DNA of 64,000 nt, taken from the NCBI RefSeq assembly GCF_047948215.1, contig NC_134463.1, forward strand, positions 56,240,201-56,304,200, given 5' to 3'. The position numbers and the translations under genes were made by a program. The notes below the pieces were generated by a model, which worked only from the letters and a program-made list of their open reading frames with translations, was not told the origin of the DNA and did not search any database. Shown here piece after piece: positions 1-11,456 of this stretch (position 1 is its first letter; every line of letters starts with the position of its first letter). This DNA comes from Lycorma delicatula. Taxonomy: Eukaryota; Arthropoda; Insecta; Hemiptera; Fulgoridae.

Positions 1-24
1 GGTTCACACAAAACCATGAAGACG

Positions 25-331
25 TTTTCTTTCTTTCTCCTGTTTAACCTCCGGTAATTATCGTTCAGATAATACTTCAGAGGATGAATAAGGATGATAT
101 GTATGAGTGTAAATGAAGTGTACGTCTCAATTCGACCATTCCTGAGATGTGTGATTAATTGAAACCCAACCACCAAAGAACACCGGTATCCACGATCTAG
201 TATTCAAATCCGTATAAGTCAGTAATCGTAGTAGTCAGTTTAGTAGGACTTGAACGCTGGAACACTCGACTTCCAAATCAGTTGATTAGGGAAGACGCGT
301 TCACCATTTGACCAACCCGGCGGATTTAAAG
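25..331 (-). mobile_element. SINE-A, tRNA-derived, full length
   Basis: Flanked by the direct repeat ACCATGAAGAC (14-24 and 332-342). On the minus strand it has the A-box-like TTGGTC-A-TGGT, B-box-like GTTCAAGTCC, the central GATCGTGGATACCGGTGTTC block, and the 3' tail ending in CCGGAGGTTAAACAGG. Transcription would be by RNA polymerase III from the internal boxes; it is mobilised by a LINE in trans. Confidence 0.9.
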
Positions 332-342
332 ACCATGAAGAC

Positions 343-1287
343 CTAAAAGAACTGATGATAACTGAGGAAATTATAAGAAAAAAAGAAATTCTAAAGAGAA
401 TATTAAAAGATTAAAAAAATTTCCAAGAAGGCCAAAACACAAGAATAACAAAGCCGAACTTTTTGAAAAACGAAGGAAAGAATGAAGAAGTAATGGGCAG
501 ATAGAAAAACAGAAAAAAGAAACAAATAAATAAATTATCTAACGTGTTCCAAGGTGAACTATTCGGAGGAAAAAAACAATATTTATAATTTATTTATGAT
601 ATTTATTATCAGCAACATTTCTGTTTTAAAAATATTATAAGTTACATTAATTTAATGTAAAAAACATTTTTTTTGTTATGAAATTCAGAGTATGTGTGGG
701 GTAAGAAGCATGCTAATTATGAAATGATTTTATTCTAGATTACGTTATTAACAAGAATTACGTGACATGCATTATTACACGATTCATTTCTGGTATTTCT
801 TATAAAAATATTAACGAAAGATAAAATATCGGAAAATAACACAAAAGAACGTTTAACTGTTGTTATTCCAAGTAACTGTTAAAATATAAATTAACTGAAT
901 TATGACGTCATCACGCTTGTTACTTACTAAAATAACTTCAATAAATAACATTTTAAATGTTAAAATTTTATACTTAATTTGATAAATATCTTTTTTAATG
1001 TTAAAGATGGGCGAGTGAACTGTTAATACATTTAACTTTATTCTGTGTGGTTATAATAATGTGACAATTAGTTATATAAGGTAACTGACATACTTTTTTA
1101 TAAAGTTAATCCTTTCTCATTATATTGTTATTTTTTAACATGCTACTATTTAATATCATTAATTAAAGTATTGTTTTTTTTTATTTCTACTTTCATAAAT
1201 AACAAAATAATATTGAGAGAAATATGTACTGAGTAAAAGAAAGACCATATCTGATTACTCAATTAAATGCTATTGTATTTGAATTAG
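343..1287. other. AT-rich DNA, nothing recognised
   Basis: No open frame, exon-like splice pair or repeat recognised. Confidence 0.6.
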
Positions 1288-1597
1288 GGTATATGTTTGA
1301 GACCAAACTCTAGGAGATGTTTCTACTTAACACACTGAAAAAAAAATGTCCAGTGAAGATAGATCCGAAAACGCATATTTTTCTATTAAAAAATGTTAGT
1401 TTACAATAAAGTACAAACTTTTATTGCGTTATCTCCAAGCGTTCTTGAAAAATATATTTTTTTTCTTAAAAAACACAGAATGGCGGACAGACAGAAAAAT
1501 ATGCGTTTTCGGACCTATGTTCACTGAACATTTTTTTCTTCAGTATGTTAAGCAGAATCACTTCTAGAGTTTGGTCAGACCTTTAAAGGATACTCTG
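1288..1597. mobile_element. Foldback/MITE-like element with ~95-bp arms
   Basis: The left arm (about 1291-1384) is the inverted copy of the right arm (about 1493-1590). Shared blocks in the same inverted order are GACCAAACTCTAG, CTTAACA-ACTGAA, and TCCGAAAACGCATATTTTTC. The loop is about 108 bp with no coding content. Non-autonomous; no flanking duplication was clear. Confidence 0.82.
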
Positions 1598-1675
1598 TAG
1601 AACAGTTGTATCGATTTAATATAACCAAAGATTTGTCTCAATCACACAAATGAAAATGAGTATACAAGAATTTAA

Positions 1676-1942
1676 CCCACGGGATTGGTCTAATGGTGAA
1701 CTCGTCATAACAAATCAGCTGATTTCGAAGTCGAGAGTTCTAAGCTTCAAATTCTAGTAAAGGTAGTTCTGCTTTTATATGGATCTGAATACTAGATTGT
1801 GAATACCGGTGTTCTTTAGTGATTGGGTTTCAATTAACCACACTGGGAAGGCAACGGTAAACCACCCGTAAAATTTCCAGGAAAATTCCAATGGAATCGC
1901 AAAGGGTCGAACACGACTGAATAGCTAAATTTATTTTATTTA
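1676..1942 (+). mobile_element. SINE-A variant with a BovB-like 3' tail
   Basis: The tRNA-related head and middle are those of SINE-A, but after AATTAACCACA the usual tail is replaced by GGGAAGGCAACGGTAAACC, CCAGGAAAATTCC and GGGTCGAACACGACTGA. Flanks TATACAAGAATTTAA (1661-1675) and TATATAAGAATTTAA (1943-1957) differ at one base, so the chimeric unit transposed as a whole. Confidence 0.85.
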
Positions 1943-1957
1943 TATATAAGAATTTAA

Positions 1958-3204
1958 AGAAAATAAAAATGTTACCTAATCGATACTATTTTCCCCAAAT
2001 CGAGAAAACCATCATTTTTATTTATTTAATAGCATTTCTCATTTACAATGCGTAAAAAAGTAGATTTGAAAATATATATTAAAAGGTTTTGTAAAATTAT
2101 TAGGTTATAAAAGTGAAAAAAAAATTATTATTATTTGTAATAATAACAATAATAATATTAATGTAAAAAATAAAAAAAAAAACAACACTGAAAATAATGA
2201 TGAGCTAGACATTGGGATTAAGGGAACAGTTATATTCTACCACAAATTATATTGTGTATTGAAACGATCTAGTATGTTGTAACTGAAAACAAATTGATGG
2301 AATTGAAAAAAATTCTGTTTCGAGAAGCACAATATGTAATTTTAATTTCATAAAACAATCTTTACTTGCAAAAAAATGTAGCTAAAACAAATTAATTTTT
2401 TTTCCGTGTATGATGTAAATATTTTGTTTCGAATTTAAGTTGCGTTAAAATGAACCAATTCGTTAAAAAAAATAATAAATACCTCATATTCGTGTACTTT
2501 TATACGCAGTAATCTATTATAATTAATTTGAAGAAGATTTTCATGTGCAGCATTTGGAAATGGAACGATTTTACTGTACTATATTGCATTTAACATATTG
2601 AATTAGAGGTATACCTAATTTCTTGCCCGATTAATTTAATTGTATTTTGTAGTTTAATGATAATATTGATTTAGATTAAAGTTTTTTATTAAAGTTATTA
2701 AAGTTACAATAAAATGTTTTAATTAGGGTTTCTCTTTTAACTATGAAAATTTCCTAAAAGAGAAAAAGTTTTAATAATGAAGTGCGTTTCTACCGATTAG
2801 AAAAAACAGTTGAATCTCAATGTGAGGTTTTACACAGAGATCTTGGATTTGTCTGAACCACTTTAAAAAGTACCAACACTCTCAGACGGTCGGTTGATTG
2901 TGAGTACTGTAGGTGTGCGTCATAATAATGTTATGTTTAAATATTAAGAAACGTGCCAAATTAATATTTTTAGTAAAATTGAACATAATAGTTAAGGAAT
3001 GTTTGTAAATGTTTATTTAGGCTTTCAGAGAAGACTGTATGTCTCGTCCACGTGTGTTTGAATAATACATACAATTATGTGAAGGACATCAGGATATTTT
3101 TTTATATTAACGACAATACTTTAAAAGTATTTGAAGAATATATACTTTTACGCCAATTACATCATATTGAAAATTATACTGAACAACACTATTGATGCAA
3201 ATAC
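1958..3204. other. AT-rich DNA, nothing recognised
   Basis: Contains homopolymer A runs and ATT-type simple sequence only. Confidence 0.6.
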
Positions 3205-3570
3205 AGAGTGTACCAAAAAGAATGACCCGATTTCAAACAGATATATTTCATAATAAAAATGTGTTGAAATTACGAGACAAATTACCAATTATTGAAATTT
3301 TTTTAAATTTCACTTAGTACTTTAAAAATGTTTTACATGCTCTACATCTGTTGCACAGATAACATCAAGACAATAGCTAATACTTCCGCAAAGTGTTGCG
3401 TACAGTCTTCTGTTACAAAAGTTACTGCAGCTGTCAAGCTGGTTTTTAGTCCATCCAAGTCAGCAGTAATGGTGTAACATAAACGCTATGTTTCACGTAT
3501 GTTTACAAGAAAACGTCACAAGGTACACCTGCACCTTCTGACGTTCCCACGTTGTGAGGTGTCCCACGAA
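3205..3570 (-). pseudogene. C-terminal fragment of a Tc1/mariner-like transposase
   Basis: On the minus strand the frame reads ITADLDGLKTSLTAAVTFVTEDC and then LAIVLMLSVQQ, matching the C-terminal tail of insect mariner-like transposases (DLK-x-x-I-x-x-AV-x-x-VT-x-D...RLDV). Upstream, VSSWDTSQRGNVRR corresponds to the block before the third catalytic Asp but is badly decayed. The outer end AGAGTGTACCAAAAAG resembles the 'GGTGTCCCAAAAGT' termini of such elements. The right-hand limit is uncertain; repeat-like sequence continues to about 3840. Confidence 0.6.
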
Positions 3571-3918
3571 GAAACGGAGAAACTTTCAGGACGTGTTCTA
3601 CTGGTGAAAATAATTAAAAAAGTTCATATAAATGTAGGTCTGGAAACGCTTTGTTTTCGAGTTATGGCTAGCGACAGATTTCGCCTGGATTTCATCTCTT
3701 CTAATAGAAACTAAAAGCCCTACTGTAATTTTTGGGATACAAATTAAGTAGTAATGTTGGAGGTTTCTTATGTAATTTGAGCTATGAAATAGGACAAAAT
3801 AGGTCCCAGAACTGTAACTCCAGTAGTGTTTAAGAAATCAGACGTAAAACATCAAACTTCGTTGTCAAAAAACAAGTTTTTTATTAGGTTTGTAGTACTA
3901 TAGCTTTGTTAAATGACT

Positions 3919-4433
3919 AATAAATGTGGAAGATTTAGTAAAAATACTTGTAGAGAATTAATTCTGAGAAGATTAATTGAAAGCAAAACAAACGAGTAAT
4001 AGACAGAAAGTCAAATTATTCTTTCTGTACCTAATAAAGATTATTCTTAATATAGTACAAAAAATAAACACGAAATGCTATTGAATTTGTTCAAAACTAT
4101 CCTGAGATGATACGGAAAGCCACAGGATATATTTTACGTCGGACAGAGTGCTGTGTATATTGTAAAGGAGGAACTTTCGAACAATTACTGTAACTGAGAT
4201 TTGTTATTCTGTTACCATTTATCAATTCATGTATTTTATTTTTGTGTTTTATTATAAGAATAATGTTTTTAGGTACGGAATAATACGATTTTCTGTCTAT
4301 TTTTCGTCTATTTACTTCAATAAAAAACTGATTTTTAAAAACGTTTATTTACTTCTCATTGACTAAATTTACATTAATTTTCTCAGAATTAAATTCTCTA
4401 CAAGTATTGTTACTAAATCTTCCGCATTAATCA
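3919..4433. mobile_element. Second foldback/MITE-like element with arms of ~150-200 bp
   Basis: Left (3919-4070) and right (about 4225-4433) arms are inverted repeats. Shared blocks are GGAAGATTTAGTAA, ATACTTGTAGAGAATT, AATTCTGAGAA, AATAGACAGAAA and TACCTAA, in mirrored order. The centre of about 150 bp has no coding content. Unrelated in sequence to the element at 1288-1597. Confidence 0.78.
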
Positions 4434-4519
4434 CATATCTTCGCGTTTCACATCTCCCAGTCCCCAAAACCACCGTCAGACCGAAAGTTTATATATATAT
4501 ATACACATACACATATTTC

Positions 4520-5165
4520 ACTTTCTTGTGGACACGATAACTGTCATAATTTTGCGCCACTCACTTCCAAATTGATACATAAAATATAACGACCCAAAAT
4601 CTCTGTCGAGTTCGTTAATGGGAAAAGTCGGATCATGGGGGATGAAAATGAGGCCTTTTTGAAAAACAAAATCACTGTTACTTTCTTATTAAGTAAAATA
4701 TCGCATTCTTTTAAGTTCTTACTATTCTTTGGATAAGGGCCTAAAATTTATCTAAGTAAAGTTTTTTGATATTACCATCACTGGCCCAGGAGGTGGAAAA
4801 AATGGGGTTTCGAAGACAAAAAATCATACCGCCCTTAATAGGCACAGTATAGAATCGGTTTAAAGTGGTTGTTAGTCCTCTAAACATTACCTAAAACTTT
4901 TGACTGAAACAATTTTTGATACTACCAACCCTTACGGCAAGGATGACCAAAATATTGCTGGAATTGTAAAAAGATGGGGCTTTACGTGTGCTAAACATAT
5001 GAAACTTTTTTTCACATGCAACCATTATCGTATTGAGTAAATTTTTAATTTTTCTAAACTTTAAGGTGGAAATCTTTTTTATCCCCTACTTAGCACCGGT
5101 GAAATCTACCTCCGCCTTCCGGCGTAACGAAAGGGATTTTTTTTGATCTCCAAAGGCTCAATACG
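4520..5165 (+). repeat. Repeat D, copy 1
   Basis: About 640 bp matching 33130-33755 in inverted orientation. Shared landmarks: GACCCAAAATCTC, GGCCTAAAA, TTGATATTACCA, CCTTACGGCAAGGATGA, and AAATCTACC...CGCCTTCCGGCG. Non-coding and unclassified. Confidence 0.75.
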
Positions 5166-6010
5166 TTTTAGACAACGTAATAGTTTCTCCATCAGCATGG
5201 TCGAGAATGAAATCCCTATTTATTACATATTTTGCTCGAAATTTGAGACTGGATATAAATATTTTTTACGTTAAGGTATTATTTATTTCCCTATCTGTAT
5301 AAATTTAAAAAAAATAATAATAGTTTATGTTTTATTTTATTATTAATTATTAAATATATATATATATAATTTTTTTTCAATTAATTTTCAATTGCTGCAG
5401 TAACTTACACATTGTAGCCTAAGAATTCTAGTTTTAAGTTTCATGTTTTTTTTTTAAATATATTTCTTATGAACATTTCTTCTAATAGTTTAGATTTCAT
5501 GTTACATAAAAAAAAAAAACTAAATTATTTATGTAAATAAATGATGATTAATGATTTATATATTTTTATTTTAAGATTTTTGTAACTAGTTAATTTTTTT
5601 TAAGGCTTTATTTAAAATCATTTGCGGTCTTTATAAAAATTGTTGTGGTTGTATACTTTTTTAAATTGTTATTTATAGTCATATATAACATATGTATAAG
5701 TTAAGTTACTATAAATGGTTATATGCGTTTATAATAATAAAAGAAATAATAAAATTTAAAGATGACATTAAAAATGTAGGTGGATGTAATATGTTACATT
5801 TATTTATGTGTGGTCAACTGTCAACAGCGGGCGTAGCAATGTAGGTGTTAAAAAATGTAGTTGTAATGGAAAGAAATAATAAATGAGTAAAAAAAATGTA
5901 TTATAAAAAGGAATATACATATTGTGGTAAAATTCTAATAAACATAGTAATCGTTTTGTAGTTCATTAATCAAAATGGTGAATTAAGGTTTAGAATTATA
6001 CAATCACATC
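5166..6010. other. AT-rich DNA, nothing recognised
   Basis: Simple-sequence T and TA runs, no coding signal. Confidence 0.6.
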
Positions 6011-6054
6011 GTACACACACATACACATACACGCGCGCGCGCACACATACACAA
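6011..6054. repeat. Compound CA/CG microsatellite
   Basis: CACACA-TACACA-CGCGCGCGC-ACACA; alternating purine-pyrimidine. Confidence 0.9.
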
Positions 6055-6360
6055 AACGAAGATATATATTGAAATATAATAGAAAATTTATAAATTCATT
6101 AATGTATCTCCTTTTGCGGAATCATAAAATAAATTATACAAAAAATAAATTATGTTTTAATATTTCGTTATATTATAGACCTTCATAATAATTTTATAAA
6201 CACATTATTATTAGTTCCATCCATATCTTCCATATTTTTAATCATTTTGTATCTGCTTTAATTTTTTTTTTTTACTACTTCATGATTAGAATAACCTTTT
6301 TTTAATCTGCCGCCATCTTACTCATAAGTAAAGATTCCAGCTTATCATTGCATTTATCGA

Positions 6361-6393
6361 ACTCTCTCTCTCTCTTTATATATATATATATAA
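6361..6393. repeat. (CT)n(TA)n microsatellite
   Basis: CT run followed by TA run, immediately left of repeat K copy 1. Confidence 0.9.
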
Positions 6394-6394
6394 G

Positions 6395-7115
6395 CCGTTC
6401 AGGGCTCGCTTCGCCCGCCTTTCCCGTCTAGCCAGGACTCCCCCTCCCTGTATTTGTTATCCACAAGGTATTGAGAATAATTCTGATAAATAACAGTTAA
6501 AGCCTGAAAAGCTTTCTTTTCTCTAACGTTTCCCTCGATCTTGACATAGAAGCTTTACATAGACGGAGCTCCCGTTGTTCAGGTGTTTTCGACACACGGA
6601 TGGCTTCTTTTTTTTTGGTAGCAGTAGTTATCTGACAAATTCCTTTCTTTTCTTCGGTGGCATTTTGATAGGTTTAAAAACTTTCTAAAATTATTAATTT
6701 TTCAACATCCTCTTTGCAACACAATTATTTACCCAGTATTATTTTATATTTCTACTTCTAATATTTTCTACTATTCGGAGTTCGCTAAACAGGCTAATTT
6801 AAGCCAATTACAATAACAATAATAAGTTAATAGAATATTAAATATTTTACAAATTAGGTTATATGATTAGTATATAGATCTTAGAAAAGTTTTTTTTTTT
6901 TACCAGGGTAACAGAAATATAATGAAGTAAAAAAAATAATCTTTTTTCTTTAATGAATATCATTAATATCTTAACTCCCATTAGGAATATATAATTCCAG
7001 CTGACCGAACCTTTAAGGTATAAATCTTCAAAGTTTTATTAAAATTTATCCAGTAGTTTTTGAATGATATGCGTACAGGGACGAACCTAGTTATCATTTT
7101 ATTATATTTATAGAT
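6395..7115 (+). repeat. Repeat K, copy 1
   Basis: GGGCTCGCTTCGCCCGCC, TTTCCCGTCTAGCC and GATAAATAACAGTTAAAG match 62420-62560. The later segment TATAATGAAGTAAAA...CTTTAATGAATAT matches 62985-63035. GC-rich start unusual for this window. Confidence 0.6.
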
Positions 7116-7712
7116 ATATTACAGAGTATTAACGAAGTATTGCAACCCTTAGATAATTAAACGCTTAAGGGTTGTTATTTAAGCAATAACCTTTATACAC
7201 AAAAAAAATAAAAAATAAATTTATCAAATGCTCCTATATCGAAACGATATATTTTTCAATATGAGATACCATATACCAAATATCCAGAGAGCCCCAGGGT
7301 GGAAATTCAAATATATTAAACAGAATTAAATTTTATAAGGCTGTAACAACTCATTTAAAGAGAATTAAAAAAATATCGTTTCAAAGGTAGGAAGAGCATT
7401 TGGCTTAAATTCTAATTTTCTTTGTTTAACTATCGAAAAGTTATTTAACAGTACAATACTTTTGTTTATATTCTACATATTATATAATATAAATTAAAAA
7501 TATATTTCAATCTATATTACGTATTTTTCTTTGTTTACTTACTTTAAAAAGTGGTAACCTTAGCATGGTTTGAAAAAATAAATGTATAGTATTTTGTATA
7601 GTTATTTATAAGATGTTTAGTATAAGATGTACGAGTGCAACTATTAACAACTTAAATTACATAATTTCCTAATAACTAGTTTTATTTATTTAGTTATATG
7701 TAATGTAAACCA

Positions 7713-8770
7713 TTTTTACTTCCTTGTACGCAGTAAAGGAAGTATTGTGGTCGTGAAACATTTCGGTTTTCATAACCATTCTGACCATCCCTGAATCCAT
7801 TTTGACTAATTTCGGCGTGACGTCTGTATGTATGTACGTATATATTTCACATAACTCAAAAAGGATTAGCCGTAGGATGTTGACATTTTGGATTTAGAAC
7901 TGTTTTAATATCTAGTTGTGCACCTCCCATTTTGATTGCAATGGAAATTTAAATAAAAATTTTAGTTAATGAAATATTTGGATCTTAAAGGGAAGGCACA
8001 TCGTTCGAATCAGACTTCATCTCCTTTATTATTTTTAACTTTCATTTTTTTAATTTAAATATATTGATTTAATAATTATTAACCCGTGATTGTAAAAAAA
8101 AATTACAATAAATAATAATTCAATGATAGTAAAAAAAAAATGAAAAGAATTTTAGTAAATAAAATTTTATGTACTCTTAAAAATGTGTATATGTAAATTA
8201 ATAGGCATTATTACATATGGGTATATGTAATAGATTTCGTGAAAAATTTGATTGTTTAATATTTATCGAAAATTATAATTTAGAACCGTATTATGTTTGG
8301 ATTTTATAGTTTAATTTTTATTTAATTTAATCTACATTAAAGTTGACTACAGAGTGACTGAAAAATAGACTCTCACAAGAACAACATATATATTGAGGCA
8401 TACATGCCCGATTTTTAATAAATTACAAAAAAAAAACTTTATCTTTTATTTCATTTCCCCTCTGATATTGTCGGACAATATTCTCCCTAAGTTGGAGATG
8501 TACATCACTTCGTTTATTTGTTTTACTCGTTCGATGCACTTCATCGTCCTATTTAATCCATCATTAACATGTACGCAAAATAATGTTAAAAGTTAACTAT
8601 TTAAAGTTAATATATACCAATTGTAGTAATGTTAATTGTATAAATAAAGTTCATGTTTTTTAAAAACAGACCTCGTTGGGTATGAATTGCATATTCACTA
8701 AAATGTGTATATGTAATTTAATAGGCGTATAAGAAAGTCATGTGATGTCCACTACAGATTTTTTTAAATT
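7713..8770 (+). repeat. Repeat R690 copy with internal deletion and a ~480-bp interruption
   Basis: Starts TTTTTACTTCCTTGTACG and follows the R690 order to TGTATATGTAAATTAATAGGC near 8210. The same 3' segment recurs at 8700-8770. The intervening DNA is either an insertion or a tandem duplication. About 170 bp of the R690 middle is deleted. Confidence 0.72.
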
Positions 8771-8789
8771 GAAAGATTTTTTTGCCCAC

Positions 8790-9080
8790 CGAGCTGGTCT
8801 AGTGGTTAAATCGTCGTCGCAAATCAGCCGATTTCGAAGTCAAGAGTTCTAAGGTTCAAATCCTAGTAAAGGTACTTTTATACGGATTTGAATACTAGAT
8901 CGTGGATACCGACGTTCTTTGGTGGCTGGGTTTCAATTAACCACACTTCTCAGGAACGGTCGACCTGAGACTGTACAAGACTACACTTCATTCACTTTCA
9001 TACATATCATCCTCATTCATGCTCTGAATTAATACCTTACGGTGATTCCAAAAGCTAAACAGAAAACGAGAGAAGATTTT
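8790..9080 (+). mobile_element. SINE-A copy
   Basis: CCCACCGAGCTGGTCTAGTGG head, GGTTCAAATCCTAG B box, and the standard tail to AAGCTAAACAGAAAA. AGATTTTTT flanks both sides. It sits directly after a copy of repeat R690. Confidence 0.85.
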
Positions 9081-9499
9081 TTAAAAACTTAACCTTATTA
9101 TGTAAAGCGCTACAGCTGATTGGATATAGGAGTAGCTGGTAAAATGAATCCCTCTAATCAATTTTACTTTAAAAAATAGTAATTATCATTATTATAATTT
9201 GTATAATTAATAACATGCTTTTTCTTGAATATTAAAATTACTTAAAGAGTCAATGTTAATTTTAATCTTTTAAATTACAACATTTTACTCTACTAATCGA
9301 TAGTTCTCAACCATATCGATAGTTTGTAGCCTTAAAAGTTACGGTTTAGCACTGAGAAACCAAATGAGTGTCTGTTAAGAGTATAGTTAAATAACTTTTC
9401 TTCAGATAAACGTAGAAGAATGAAACAGCAAATGTTTTTACCTCAAAATAATCTATTTTCCGGTATAAACCACTAGTAAGTATACTGCAGATCATCTTT

Positions 9500-9790
9500 G
9501 AAGGAAGATAAGAAAAATATTAAATGATAGCCATTTTGAATTCATTTTTGTAAACTGAAGTTTTTGACGTTAAAATTTGTATAATCTACTATTAAATAAC
9601 ACATCACAACCTCTTCCATTTAAAAGGTTTAGGTTACTTTAAAAAAAGACCAACAGTGTACCCCAAGTAGTGATCTACAATCAAAAAATAGATCGTTTTG
9701 AGTCAAGTATATTAGCTAAACTTAATTTAAGTTTAACGTTGAAAAGTTATTTATGGGTTTTTTAAAAGTTCTTATAAAAATTGTTAATTT
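9500..9790 (+). repeat. Repeat J copy
   Basis: TACCCCAAGTAGTGATCTAC, then AAAAAATAGATCGTTTTGAG and TTGAAAAGTTATTTATGG, matching 37850-37965. Confidence 0.5.
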
Positions 9791-10274
9791 TTCATATAAC
9801 ATTTACATTTTATCGGTGAAATGATATGATAATCTTTATTTATGATCATATTGTAACTTTTAATAGTAACTACAAATATTTGTTATTGAAAAGGTTAAAT
9901 CAAGTGAAAATGTCATACGATTATTCGATCTCAGAAAATTTTTTTCATCTTTAAACCATTATGTTATATTACAGATTACTTTGAAAATATGTAAAATCAA
10001 GTGATAAAATCAACTTTTACATTCATAGTAGAAAAGATAATATTGAAAAATATATCTTAGAAATATATACTACATTATATTTGTCCTTTTAAAAGGAATT
10101 TAATATTGATGCAGTTTTGAACTGTGACCTTTAAATGCATTTGAGATTATTTTTTGTAATTTAATATTTAGATGAATATCTTTTATATCTTTCTCGATTC
10201 TCCCCCTTCTAGCCGTATTCTCACTCTCTTGAGTTTTATCTGTGCCTATAAAACAATATGTCCTGACCGATTCA

Positions 10275-10470
10275 TAATCAACGTCCAGCAAAAACTACTG
10301 AAGATAAATTGATGAAAATGTGTATACACATTCTTCTTACGGTATAAATGCACGCTAGGAAAGGATTTTTGAAATTCCGAGTTAAAGGGTTAAAATGGAG
10401 TAACAATGGAATTTATTATTTTTTTTAAATCTCGGCTATCAAGTTGATTTTTTGGTGTGATTTGTAATGT
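10275..10470 (+). repeat. Repeat I, short copy
   Basis: Matches 17395-17590 through CAGCAAAAACTACTGAAG, ACATTCTTCTTACGG and AAGTTGATTTTTTGGTGTG. Confidence 0.6.
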
Positions 10471-11406
10471 AATAATTTATTCTAATAAGAAAATTTATGT
10501 CATTCATAGGTTTCGCACACCTATTACTATTATTAATATTGTTTTTATAATAATTGGAAAAAATCAATAACTTTTTAAAGGAAAATAATAAAAGTATTTT
10601 TTTGTGAATTAACTACAGATTTTTTAGTCCTGTTTTATTTGATAATTAATATTATATATATATAATATATTATTATATTTGATAAATCTATGATGTATTT
10701 GAAACTAATTAAATACAATTAAACTTACCAAGATGTACACTTATTTAAAAGTCTTTTCACAAAACATAAATTCAAAGGATTTTTGATTATTTATTTATTC
10801 ATAACAATTACAGGTTGACTATCCAATTACAGTCGTTTATATTTCTGTGATGAATATGTGAAATTAATTTTGTAGCTTTTAAATACGTGTCATGCCTGAC
10901 TATGATTCAAATTCAGAATCTTCTGGATAAAAGGCGGATATGCTACCATTATTGTTATTATATTATGTATTATATTAATATATGTCCTACAATATTAAAT
11001 GTTTTGGATAAAAAGAACAGATGGTATTAAAAAATAAAAACAGTAATAAATATATTTCAATGGATATAAAACGAGGGTTGTGTTATTTTATTATAATTAT
11101 TACTATTATTACTGTAATTAAAAAAAAATATCGAATGTACTTCGTGACGTTTAAATAAGTTTTATAAATTAGTGAAAGTATACAGTTAAATTATATTGGT
11201 CAGCGAAAAAAATAAATGCAAACTTACATGCGTATAAATATTATTATAATTCACCGTATGATATTAATCGTCAATATTAATGTTATTTTTGAAACTTAGT
11301 AGGATTATATTAACATATTTTATTATATTTTGCAATGTTTACGGTTAAAATATATCAGTTAATAAAATTTGAAATTCATTAATATTTATTACCATATTTA
11401 TGTTGC

Positions 11407-11456
<50 letters not shown>

